Assembly (NCBI RefSeq): GCF_017368475.1
Contig: NZ_JAFNJE010000006.1
Location: forward strand, 140,104-204,103
Source: Alteromonas sp. 5E99-2
GTDB taxonomy: Bacteria > Pseudomonadota > Gammaproteobacteria > Enterobacterales > Alteromonadaceae
Length of the DNA stretch: 64,000 bases
Direction: 5' to 3'
The notes beneath the pieces are model-generated. The model searched no databases and had not been told where the DNA came from. It saw only the letters and a list, made by a program, of their open reading frames with translations. The position numbers and the translations under genes were made by a program. Shown in pieces: positions 53,362 to 61,842 of this stretch. Position 1 is the first letter of the stretch. Each line of letters begins with the position of its first letter.

Positions 53362-55656
53362 TTAAAGTCCAGTGTGATATTGGCTAACGGTCGACTTAGG
53401 CACTAGCGTAGGTAAAGTTGATGCAACATCATCACCTGCCAATAGTTGTTCGAACTGTTGAATGAGGAGTTCCTTATCAGGCATGTCTTTCCCGCCACTC
53501 CCTATATTCGTTAAATCAATCATAAAACCATCAAACAGATGGCTTAAATCATTGATAATTTCCATATTCAAAAACTGATCGTCGTTGTAAATACTAGGGT
53601 ATCCCGCTTTTTGTTTATCAATAGCAAACGACACCCCTTTAAGATTGGTAATACTGGTCGATTTATCACAAGACAACATACAACCATTATCAATTCGAGG
53701 CTTTTCACATCCTACGCTTTGCTGGAAAAAGCACTGCCGGCTGGTCATCAATAAAATGGGGTGATAAATGCTGTAAAACAATTTGAAGTTATCTGGTCGA
53801 GCAATGTGTTGTATTTGCTGCTTGTTTATTTCATTTGAAATAAAGGCCCCACTGCAATCAAACTCTTCCTGCATTGCCATTAATGCATAAGAATTGGTAA
53901 TGTTCAGGAACGGACCCGCTACCCATTTAATGCCAAGCTCATAAGCTTTAAACGCAATACCTGTGTTATTGGTAACAATTAACGGCGGTTTTACTTGTTC
54001 TAAAATAGCCTCTGCCACATCGTAATCTTTACCAATTAAAACCGATGGAAACCACGGGATAATGTGTGGATTTTCTTTTAGCAGCGCTATATAACGAGTG
54101 CAGTTGCGTTTGTATGCGTCGGGTAATTTAAAATAAATATCTGCGTCGGTAACATTAGCTAACTTAAAATCTGCCGGGTCGCTTATTAATAATGACAGCT
54201 TAGCTTTGTTACTTTCGTCGGCTTGTTTAGGGTGATGAGCTAATGGCGGCAAGGTTACCGCAGGTAGAATAGCTTGAGAGTGATTTAACAAGCGGGCAAT
54301 TTCATTTTTAAGTATTGCCAAATCTTTAAACGGTAAGCTCAGGTTATTCCCTAAGTTTTCGGTAACAATCTCGTTTAATACAAATTCGGTGCTGTTGATG
54401 TTTTTAAATCGTTTTTCAATAGCCAGTTTCAGCCCATTGTCGTTATCACTTTGACTTAATTGATTAGTGGATTTCACCACAAATTGTTTGGTTTCTGTTG
54501 CACTTTTATCGCCAGTACTGTGACCTTTCACCGATACAAATTCAGTCACCGCAGTTACTGTGAGTTCAGTCCCCAAACCGCCTTCGAAATACAAGGTTAA
54601 GGGCAGCTTTTCTATGTTCAAATATTTAATTTTGTCTTGTACTGACGCATTGATTTGGCTTTTTTCTTCGTACAGGCTTTTTGCTGGATCCTGTATTTGT
54701 ACTACTGAAATAGCATTTGCCGCTAGCGCATGTTTTGTTGAATTATCTCGAGGATTATCAATGAACATTGATTGATTTAAATCCCCTCTTAAAAAGGCAT
54801 TGGAAAAATCCCGATTAAACACCTTATACAAACGTTCACCGTCTTCTAATAATTCTCCCGTTTTTACAAAACCGTCTATTTGCTTACGAAAACTATCAAC
54901 AACAGTATGAACGTAACTTGCGCCTTTAATTCGCCCTTCAATTTTAAAGGAATAAACCCCGGCTTCAATCAGCGCTGGTAAATCAAAAAACGCTGAATTG
55001 TCTTTTATATTCAAAGGAAAGTTATTGCCTGTGGGAGTGGTTTCATATTCTTCCCGACACGCCTGACTGCACTGCCCGCGATTTCCCGAATTCCCTACAC
55101 TGGCCGAGGTTGAATAACACAAACCTGAAAACGCAATACACAATGAACCATGCACAAACACTTCCATTAGCACATCATGTTCACGACCAACGGCTGTAAT
55201 GGCTTTTATTTCTCTTAGATTTAACTCTCTTGATAAGTTAACTCGAGAAGCCCCTAGTTGCTTTAAAAACGGAATTTGCCCTGCATTATGGGTAGTTAAC
55301 TGGGTGGAAGCATGTATGTCTAGGGTTGGAAAATGTTTTTTCAGTACATAAAATAAACCAATATCTTGAACTATTACACCGTCTAAGGTGGTATTCACCA
55401 ACTTGCTGAGTAACTTGCAAAGCGCCGGAAATTCCCGTTCTAATATAACGATATTTAACGTGAGGAAAATTTCACATTGATACTGGTGTGCTAAGCGAAT
55501 AAGGCCAACAAGCTCGTCAAAGGAAATGTTGGCGGCCCTATTTCTTGCATTAAAGGTATCTAAACCACAGTAAACCGCATCTGCACCGGCAATAATTGCA
55601 GCTTTAATCGCATCGACATCACCACCTGGGGCTAGTAGTTCAATTTTGGAATTCAT
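53362..55656 (-). CDS. U32-family peptidase-like protein
   Basis: 764 residues. Conserved U32 features: LLAPGGDVDAIKAAIIAGAD (8-27), YCGLDTFNARNRAANISFDE, HGSLCIAFSGLCYSTSASVG and NRGQCSQACREEY (iron-sulfur-type cysteines), then SFKIEGRIKGASYV. Members act in RNA hydroxylation (RlhA) or ubiquinone synthesis rather than proteolysis in many cases. This one has an extra C-terminal Cys-containing region (CEKPRIDNGCMLSCDKST, about 680-700). The role is uncertain among U32 subfamilies. Confidence 0.85.
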   Translation of the reverse strand: MNSKIELLAPGGDVDAIKAAIIAGADAVYCGLDTFNARNRAANISFDELVGLIRLAHQYQCEIFLTLNIVILEREFPALCKLLSKLVNTTLDGVIVQDIGLFYVLKKHFPTLDIHASTQLTTHNAGQIPFLKQLGASRVNLSRELNLREIKAITAVGREHDVLMEVFVHGSLCIAFSGLCYSTSASVGNSGNRGQCSQACREEYETTPTGNNFPLNIKDNSAFFDLPALIEAGVYSFKIEGRIKGASYVHTVVDSFRKQIDGFVKTGELLEDGERLYKVFNRDFSNAFLRGDLNQSMFIDNPRDNSTKHALAANAISVVQIQDPAKSLYEEKSQINASVQDKIKYLNIEKLPLTLYFEGGLGTELTVTAVTEFVSVKGHSTGDKSATETKQFVVKSTNQLSQSDNDNGLKLAIEKRFKNINSTEFVLNEIVTENLGNNLSLPFKDLAILKNEIARLLNHSQAILPAVTLPPLAHHPKQADESNKAKLSLLISDPADFKLANVTDADIYFKLPDAYKRNCTRYIALLKENPHIIPWFPSVLIGKDYDVAEAILEQVKPPLIVTNNTGIAFKAYELGIKWVAGPFLNITNSYALMAMQEEFDCSGAFISNEINKQQIQHIARPDNFKLFYSIYHPILLMTSRQCFFQQSVGCEKPRIDNGCMLSCDKSTSITNLKGVSFAIDKQKAGYPSIYNDDQFLNMEIINDLSHLFDGFMIDLTNIGSGGKDMPDKELLIQQFEQLLAGDDVASTLPTLVPKSTVSQYHTGL

Positions 55657-55900
55657 AGGGTACGTCGAAAGCTAATAAATTTAAGTCGTGATTTTACCTG
55701 TATATTCAGTCAATGAATATCGTTACCGGTACAATATTGTTGTTAAACAAGATGAATTCATTTTGATTGGTGTAGATAAGCTCACAATTATGCGCGTTAT
55801 TTTTTACCAACAAGCGAACAGGTTTGACACACCTGCCTGTTTCAATACTATTGTTTCAATACTATGTTTAAAATAGATTAACTATTATCGGAAAGTAACA

Positions 55901-56299
55901 ATGATCCATGGCATAAACCATATCACCATTGCAGTGTCGAACATCCAGCGGTCTTTAGATTTTTATTCTGATGTTCTTGGGTTTACTGGCCACGTGATGT
56001 GGGATTCAGGCGCTTATCTTTCTCAAAAAGACATTTGGCTATGCTTGTCTCTGGATAAACCGAGCCCATCAAACGATTATTCTCATATAGCCTTGTCCGT
56101 TCAACCTGACGACTTTCATCTTCTTACTCAAAAAATCATTGTGTCAGGGGTAAAAATCTGGAAACAAAACAAAAGTGAAGGAAGCTCTTTCTATTTTTCA
56201 GACCCCGATGGCCATAAACTAGAAATACATGTTGGCGGACTATCCCAAAGGTTAGCCAGCTTAAAACATACCCCTTATTCAGGTTTGAAGTGGCTTTAA
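55901..56299 (+). CDS. FosA-like VOC enzyme (fosfomycin glutathione transferase family)
   Basis: 132 residues of the VOC superfamily. It matches the FosA pattern closely: INHITIAVSNIQRSLDFYSD, WDSGAYLSQKDIWLCLSLD, DYSHIALSV, GVKIWKQNKSEGSSFYFSDP and DGHKLEIHVG. Metal ligands H7, H62 and E108 are in place. FosA transfers glutathione to fosfomycin, but chromosomal homologues in environmental bacteria may have other substrates. AAAGTAAC precedes the ATG. Function by homology only. Confidence 0.85.
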   Translation: MIHGINHITIAVSNIQRSLDFYSDVLGFTGHVMWDSGAYLSQKDIWLCLSLDKPSPSNDYSHIALSVQPDDFHLLTQKIIVSGVKIWKQNKSEGSSFYFSDPDGHKLEIHVGGLSQRLASLKHTPYSGLKWL

Positions 56300-56460
56300 A
56301 CTCTGAGGTGTATATTTTTTCTAAACCACTTTCAAACGATTCAAAACATACAATACACATCAACACACTTCAGAATAAAATGGTTGGAATTAACCATCAA
56401 ATAATTTACTTTGGTTGGCAACAGCATATTAGCTACTTTACTGATTTAAAGGGTATTAAC

Positions 56461-57015
56461 ATGAAAGAACAAATGGATTTGGGGTTGCCCGATAAAATAG
56501 ACATTCATCACTTTGCAGATCATATTCATATATCTCGAAAATGGTTTGGAGCCTCAACCCTATTTCTCATTGTTTTCGCGGCGTTTTGGGATATCTTTCT
56601 ATTCAGCTTCTATTCCAATATGAGCACTGAATCAGACATTTTCACAAAGCTGTTTCCTTTAATTCATGTTGCCGTTGGTATAGGAATTACTTATTTCGCT
56701 ATCGCCAGTTGTTTTAATAAATCAAATATATTCGTCAGTAAACAAACTTTAGAGATCAACCACAAACCTTTTCCATGGGTTGGCAATAAAACACTTAAAT
56801 CCTACGAACTAAAACAGCTTTATACAAAAGAAAAAATCTCAACAAGTAACAACAGTACAAGGGTGACTTATGAGGTTCACGCAATTATGAACAAAGGTAA
56901 AAATACAAAACTTCTTAGCGGATTAGAAAGTAGCGAACAAGCCTTGTACATTGAGCAAGAGATTGAAAAGTATTTACAAATTCAAGATATTAGAGTTAAA
57001 GGGGAAATAAGCTGA
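56461..57015 (+). CDS. Two-helix membrane protein of unknown function
   Basis: 184 residues from ATG 56461, chosen over a longer frame (from 56290) because AAGGGT lies 9 bp upstream. Hydrophobic helices at about 28-50 and 66-88, followed by a soluble beta-rich domain (NKTLKSYELKQLYTKEK). I do not recognise the family. Confidence 0.65.
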   Translation: MKEQMDLGLPDKIDIHHFADHIHISRKWFGASTLFLIVFAAFWDIFLFSFYSNMSTESDIFTKLFPLIHVAVGIGITYFAIASCFNKSNIFVSKQTLEINHKPFPWVGNKTLKSYELKQLYTKEKISTSNNSTRVTYEVHAIMNKGKNTKLLSGLESSEQALYIEQEIEKYLQIQDIRVKGEIS

Positions 57016-57145
57016 GCTAACTAAGGCAGTTAACTTGCTCTTTTCTATAAGTAAAACTTTTATTACAGATTCGATATACCCTGTACATTTTTAATTTGGC
57101 CAAAGGTTAACCTTTGAAATGGTTAGTAGAGTAAAGGAAAATGAT

Positions 57146-57985
57146 ATGAATAAAATAATTTCAACAGTTCTATTGTTTATTTTTGCCTCGAACGCAATTG
57201 CCTCAGAAATAATTGAATTGGGTACATCTAATTCATTAGAATCGAAAATTATGGAAGAGCGCAGATCTTATATGGTTTACTTGCCTCCGTCCTATCATGA
57301 AAGTAAAAACCGATATCCAGTTATTTATTTGCTCGACGGAGATGTACATAGATTCAAAGGTTTTGTTGGCGTATTAGAATCACTAAGTACAGAAACGCTA
57401 GGAAGCCAAGTTCAACAAGCCATTGTTGTTGCCATCCCCAACACCAATAGATCCAGAGACCTCACGCCATCAACTCTTATAGAATGGAAATTTAAAAATA
57501 GGGTTTTAGACACCTTTTCTCAAACCGGTGAAGCCGCTCGTTTCACCGCTTTCCTCAATAACGAACTCATTATTAACATAGAAAATAGCTATCGAACTTC
57601 AGATAAACGCATTTTAGTCGGCGAATCTTTTGGTGGTTTGTTTGCCGCAAACGCCTTGCTGTATCATCCATTAATTTTTACTGACTATTTGATAATTGAC
57701 CCCACTGCGCTTTGGGATAATGACTATTTAAATCGTACTTATGACGCTAATTTCAAAAAGACTAAATTCGATATCAATGTCTTCTTTGCGTTTGCAAACA
57801 ACTCCCACCTTGGAGAAATAGGGCTAACTAATTTTAAATGGGGTAGCATGTTTGCTTCATCTATCATAAGTAACACTGATGGTTTTGCAGAGCAGCAGTT
57901 CTTTGAAAATGAAACTCATGGAACTGTTGCACTATTAGCATGGTATGAAGGGTTAAAAGCGCTTTTACCAACCACTGAAGAATGA
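57146..57985 (+). CDS. Secreted esterase, IroE/YbbA-like alpha/beta hydrolase
   Basis: 279 residues from ATG 57146 (AAGGA 8 bp upstream), with a signal peptide (MNKIISTVLLFIFASNAIAS). YPVIYLLDGDVHRF, the nucleophile in VGESFGGLFA and ETHGTV with the catalytic His identify a predicted esterase of the IroE/FES-like D-alpha/beta family, related to siderophore and feruloyl esterases. Substrate unknown; no siderophore genes are in the window. Confidence 0.85.
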   Translation: MNKIISTVLLFIFASNAIASEIIELGTSNSLESKIMEERRSYMVYLPPSYHESKNRYPVIYLLDGDVHRFKGFVGVLESLSTETLGSQVQQAIVVAIPNTNRSRDLTPSTLIEWKFKNRVLDTFSQTGEAARFTAFLNNELIINIENSYRTSDKRILVGESFGGLFAANALLYHPLIFTDYLIIDPTALWDNDYLNRTYDANFKKTKFDINVFFAFANNSHLGEIGLTNFKWGSMFASSIISNTDGFAEQQFFENETHGTVALLAWYEGLKALLPTTEE

Positions 57986-58067
57986 CTTAGCGAATATCAA
58001 TAATTGGTTTTAAAATTCAACACGCCTTATTCCCTATTAATATTAACCTTGAGTATTGCCTCCTAAA

Positions 58068-58757
58068 ATGAATCACACCTCAAGTTACCCCATACTTTAC
58101 TCATTAAGACATTGCCCTTACGCAATGCGAGCCAGAATCGCTATATATAAATCGCGAAAATCGGTGCTATTACGAGATTTAGTATTAAGCAATAAACCAC
58201 CTGAAATGCTAATAAGTTCACCTAAAGGCACAGTTCCTGTGTTAGTGGTAACCGACAGTGAGGACGGTGAGGCAGGTGAATGCGTTATTGAGGAAAGTAT
58301 AGAAGTCATGCTCTGGGCTTTAGCCCAAAGTGATCCTAATGACCTATTGCATAAAGATAATACAGATGCTTTGCCCGAAATGTTTCGCCTAGTGTCTCGC
58401 TTTGATACTGAATTCAAAAACGTATTAGAAAAATACAAATGCGCCAAGCGTTACAAAGAAAGTAATTTGATTGAATCCAGACAAAAGTGTGAACCTTATT
58501 TGTTAGAATTAGAGCAACGTTTACAACACCATTCTTTTTTAATATCCGATAAGGAAAGTTTTGCCGATATCGCCCTACTCCCTTTTATTCGCCAATTTGC
58601 CCGTGTAGAACGTCAGTGGTATTTGCAATCACCTTACCCAAACCTTAGACAATGGCTAAACACTTACCTACAAAGTGTTATGTTTACTAAGGTAATGGCT
58701 AAATACCCTTTATGGATGGATGAGCGTAAAGAACTTATCTTTCATTACAAAAACTGA
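58068..58757 (+). CDS. Glutathione S-transferase
   Basis: 229 residues from ATG 58068 (a TTG four codons earlier is less likely). Thioredoxin-like N-terminal domain with LRHCPYAMRARIA (C16, Grx-like CPYC-derived motif), GTVPVLV (cis-Pro) and ECVIEESIEVM, then a helical C-terminal domain with SFADIALLPFIRQFAR. Substrate unknown. Confidence 0.88.
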   Translation: MNHTSSYPILYSLRHCPYAMRARIAIYKSRKSVLLRDLVLSNKPPEMLISSPKGTVPVLVVTDSEDGEAGECVIEESIEVMLWALAQSDPNDLLHKDNTDALPEMFRLVSRFDTEFKNVLEKYKCAKRYKESNLIESRQKCEPYLLELEQRLQHHSFLISDKESFADIALLPFIRQFARVERQWYLQSPYPNLRQWLNTYLQSVMFTKVMAKYPLWMDERKELIFHYKN

Positions 58758-58816
58758 ACTTAGTGGTTGTTTTTTCATCTGAATAACGTAAACATGGAAC
58801 ACATTTAGGAAAATCT

Positions 58817-59023
58817 ATGAAAGTACGTTTAATCATTGCATCTTTATCTGTTGTGTTAACGAGTTGCAGTAATCAGCAGTTGTATCAATTTGGACAGAGC
58901 GTTCAAGAAGGCCAGTGCATTGAAAACGCTGTATCAGAAGAGCAATACAATCAGTGTAAAAATGCAGAAAAAAAAGCATATAAAGAATACGATAGAGAAA
59001 GAAAAGGCGTTAGTAAAAAATAA
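58817..59023 (+). CDS. Small lipoprotein of unknown function
   Basis: 68 residues with a lipobox (LTSC, Cys at about 17) after a hydrophobic segment. The mature part is hydrophilic with two further cysteines (QCIENAV, YNQCKNAEK) and a lysine-rich tail. I do not recognise the family. A terminator-like hairpin follows. Confidence 0.7.
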   Translation: MKVRLIIASLSVVLTSCSNQQLYQFGQSVQEGQCIENAVSEEQYNQCKNAEKKAYKEYDRERKGVSKK

Positions 59024-59054
59024 ACTCCCGCTTTTTGAATTAAGCGGGGTTTAT
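59022..59054. terminator. Terminator between converging genes
   Basis: AAACTCCCGCTT (59022-59033) pairs with AAGCGGGGTTT (59042-59052) with one mismatch; T/A runs flank it. It separates the lipoprotein and AhpD-like genes. Confidence 0.6.
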
Positions 59055-59078
59055 TGAGTTTCAGTTAACTTTTATAGG

Positions 59079-59627
59079 TTACTTAGCCCACGCAAACATT
59101 GAGAACTTTTCATCTATCGGTGTTTCAGCTAAATGATTGGTATAATTACTCATTACTTTTTGTCCCAACACTAAAATAATATCGAGCAAATTCTGCTTGG
59201 TGAAACCTGCAGCATAAAACAACTCAAGATCAGTATTATCAACCACACCTCTATTTCTCACTATCAGAAGCACAGTGGTTCTCAACGTTTCAAGCTTTGG
59301 CGATTGAAGCGGGCTTTGTGTACGCAACGCTTCAGTAATACCGTCATCCACTTCCATCATTTTCGCAATAGCAGTATGAGCAGGAACACAATAATGGCAA
59401 GCATGTTCTACATTAATGGTTTGCCAGACTACGGTTAATTCATCTTTATTAAAAGACGACTTTTGCGCTAGGCTGTGCAGCGTTTGATAACCTTCTAGTA
59501 AAACAGGGGATTCAGCCATTACTGCATGTAAATTAGGGATCATACCAAAGCCTTTTATAGACTTATCTAACAACGGCTTAGCTGCATCTGGTGCGGTATC
59601 TATATTATGAAGTTCAAAATTACTCAT
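59079..59627 (-). CDS. AhpD-like carboxymuconolactone decarboxylase-family protein
   Basis: 182 residues. E74-x2-C77-x2-C80-x3-H84 in VEHACHYCVPAH is the AhpD-type redox/proton-relay motif of the CMD family. Its soluble all-helical family includes alkylhydroperoxidases. The gene is divergent from a TetR regulator and its promoter region holds two matched palindromes. A role in oxidative or electrophile stress is likely, controlled by that regulator; the substrate is not known. Confidence 0.88.
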   Translation of the reverse strand: MSNFELHNIDTAPDAAKPLLDKSIKGFGMIPNLHAVMAESPVLLEGYQTLHSLAQKSSFNKDELTVVWQTINVEHACHYCVPAHTAIAKMMEVDDGITEALRTQSPLQSPKLETLRTTVLLIVRNRGVVDNTDLELFYAAGFTKQNLLDIILVLGQKVMSNYTNHLAETPIDEKFSMFAWAK

Positions 59628-59678
59628 TATTGGACCTTGTTATCATTAACTCACTTTAGGAAGAACAAAGATAACTGG

Positions 59679-59722
59679 ACTTGAACACTTGTTCAAGTTA
59701 AATTTGAACAAATGTTCAAATT
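59679..59722. promoter_or_regulatory. Two matched TTGAACA-N2-TGTTCAA operators
   Basis: 59679-59698 is ACTTGAACA-CT-TGTTCAAGT and 59701-59722 is AATTTGAACA-AA-TGTTCAAATT, both perfect inverted repeats with the shared core TTGAACA-N2-TGTTCAA, centres 23 bp apart. They lie between the divergent AhpD-like and TetR genes, so the TetR protein probably represses both. The longer TetR frame starting at 59689 would overlap them, which supports the start at 59740. Confidence 0.8.
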
Positions 59723-59739
59723 GTTATTTTAGGCACCCA

Positions 59740-60318
59740 ATGAAATACAAACCTGCTGATGCATTAAACAAAGCAACCGAGCTGTTCTGGCAAAAAGGAT
59801 TCCAAGGAACAAAAATGCGCGACTTACAAGACAAGCTCGATATGCGCCCAGGTAGCATTTACGCAGGTTTTGGCAGTAAAGAAGGGTTATTTTTACAAGT
59901 TATTGATTGTTATGTAGAGCAAAGCCTGAAAAAAATAGACGATTACAACGAATTAGCAAAAACGCCTTTAGACGCTCTTTATAACTTTGTGACTGATTAT
60001 ATTTTTGTAGATGGAAAGTTAGAAAATTGTCGAGTTTGTTTGCTGGTAAAAACGGTATCTGAAACGGAAACAGGCCCAGAACACTTACATGCTCATGCTT
60101 TGGCTGGACTTGAAAAGATGGAACAAAAATTCTGCGAGTTGTTTACACAAGCTCGACAGCAGGGATTGTTAAAACAAGAAGCTAACCCAGAACTGTTAGG
60201 TAAATGGCTTCAAATGCAAATTATGGGGTTAGTGATGTATTCAAAAAATTGTACAAACAAAAATGATATAACAATGATGATTGAGTCGGTATTTTCTAGC
60301 TTTCAGCCCCACGTTTAA
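59740..60318 (+). CDS. TetR-family transcriptional regulator
   Basis: 192 residues from ATG 59740. The N-terminal HTH (about 3-50) reads ALNKATELFWQKGFQGTKMR then DLQDKLDMRPGSIYAGFGSK, resembling the AcrR/NemR-type group with TetR_C_LfrA-like helices after. The GSK-EGLF motif closes the domain. Two perfect palindromes precede the gene, so autoregulation and control of the divergent AhpD-like gene are expected. Ligand unknown; NemR-like redox sensing is possible (C near LENCRVCLL). Confidence 0.9.
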   Translation: MKYKPADALNKATELFWQKGFQGTKMRDLQDKLDMRPGSIYAGFGSKEGLFLQVIDCYVEQSLKKIDDYNELAKTPLDALYNFVTDYIFVDGKLENCRVCLLVKTVSETETGPEHLHAHALAGLEKMEQKFCELFTQARQQGLLKQEANPELLGKWLQMQIMGLVMYSKNCTNKNDITMMIESVFSSFQPHV

Positions 60319-60445
60319 TACAGGTTTGTAAGTATTTACGAAAGGAATTCTGAAGATTGCTATAAAACAATACAGAGTTAAATGATTAACTATAAATAAT
60401 GAATTTTTTTGTGTTTTTTAAACTTCAACATAGGACATGTTGAAG

Positions 60446-60522
<77 letters not shown>

Positions 60523-60940
60523 TCCGGATTTATTGAGTTAGCTTAGTGCGTACTGCTCTTTGCTGCTCAAGTGGGGCGTATTATACATAGCAAAATTAGG
60601 TGCGCAAGCTTAGTTTTCACTTTTTTTACAGTTGGCCTATTAATTGCTCACACAGTGAGCGATTAGTGCTTTATTCGCACAATTACAGTTAAAGAGCACT
60701 CTAAACTCTCCTATTTAACGATAGCCGAAGACCAGTTTATTCAGTTTTAATTGGTTATTACTTTGCAGCGGCAATAAATAAACGACAAAATTCTATGGTT
60801 ATTAAAAGAAATACCTAAGTATCACTATTGCTGTTTTTCTATTTTCATTTTTTGTCTTTAATACACCCCATCGAAAGGCTAACAACCTGACGTCAGAATT
60901 TAATTAACTATTACTAATAATCTCTTACGAGGACTTAACC
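60523..60940. other. Gene-free interval upstream of tRNA and DUF3718 gene
   Basis: No coding sequence, repeat or hairpin of note was seen. It should hold the tRNA promoter (minus strand) and the promoter of the DUF3718 gene, but no -35/-10 pair is convincing by eye. Confidence 0.4.
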
Positions 60941-61339
60941 ATGTTGAAAATTGTTAAAACTTCTCTAATCCTAGCGACTGCTACTCTAGGTTTTTCTGTT
61001 CCAGCTCAAGCTCAGGACGTATCTGAAGCACTTGCAAACATTTGCACAATCATCAAAGCAGATGACAAAGGTGAACTTAGAAAGAAAATGCGTACAGTAC
61101 AATCTGATTACAATATGAAGCTACGTGATTACTACTCGGGTATCAGTTGTAACGGCAACAGTTTAATTCGCACAGCAATGCTGAGTGACGCAGTTGAAAC
61201 AGGTACATTGCTTGTGAAAAAAATGCCTAAGTCAGAATTAGCAAACCCCGAGCAAGATGGCAAGACTCTATCTGCGTGGATTTCAGAAAATGATCTTTCT
61301 GCCAGCCCAATTGCAACAGTGTTAAATGAAAGAATCTAA
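60941..61339 (+). CDS. DUF3718 secreted protein
   Basis: 132 residues with a signal peptide (about 1-24, ending PAQA). The mature part fits DUF3718: LANICTIIKADDKGELRKKM, then YSGISCNGNSLIRTAM with the two cysteines likely disulfide-bonded. The family is common in Alteromonadales and Shewanella and has no known function. GAGGA precedes the ATG by 8 bp. A terminator follows at 61403. Confidence 0.85.
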   Translation: MLKIVKTSLILATATLGFSVPAQAQDVSEALANICTIIKADDKGELRKKMRTVQSDYNMKLRDYYSGISCNGNSLIRTAMLSDAVETGTLLVKKMPKSELANPEQDGKTLSAWISENDLSASPIATVLNERI

Positions 61340-61402
61340 TGATTTTAATTTGCATCATGCTGAACTTTTCAACATGGTCGTAGAGCAATGCTCTGCACTC
61401 TT

Positions 61403-61432
61403 AAACGGCTCCTGATACGGAGCCGTTTTCCC
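61403..61432 (+). terminator. Intrinsic terminator after the DUF3718 gene
   Basis: AAACGGCTCC (61403-61412) pairs with GGAGCCGTTT (61419-61428) around a 6-nt loop, followed by TTTCCC. Confidence 0.85.
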
Positions 61433-61449
61433 TTTCAAAGTTACGATGA

Positions 61450-61719
61450 ATGGATACTCAAATGAGTGATATTTTACGAAAAGTTAAATTCGTTTCAGTT
61501 GCACTGTCTATGTGCGCGACGTTAGGACAAAGCGCCTTCGCAAATGAAAAAATATTGGGCATCGGGCAGATGGTAGAAAAAAAGAAGGTTAGCGCCGTTA
61601 ATAACAGCAGCGATTTATTTGCGAAAATGGCGTTACATACAAGCAAAAAACAACGCCCTCAAAATAAACAATATCTTTTAAATGAGAATATGCCTTATTC
61701 GAACAACAAAGCAGAGTAA
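61450..61719 (+). CDS. Small exported protein of unknown function
   Basis: 89 residues with a signal-peptide-like N-terminus (VALSMCATLGQSAFANE, cut near FAN). The rest is short, basic and probably unstructured (HTSKKQRPQNKQYLL). An ATG at 61462 is an alternative start. I do not recognise a family; it lies between two genes of the same strand, with a terminator in front of it. Confidence 0.5.
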   Translation: MDTQMSDILRKVKFVSVALSMCATLGQSAFANEKILGIGQMVEKKKVSAVNNSSDLFAKMALHTSKKQRPQNKQYLLNENMPYSNNKAE

Positions 61720-61842
61720 TCCCTTTCACATTTTAAAAGCACACATGCCATTGGGCCGATTCACATAAATAATCAGGCCAAATTACGTACAACTGCTATT
61801 ATAGATAAAGACCCGATACAGATTGGAAATATCATCTATAAT

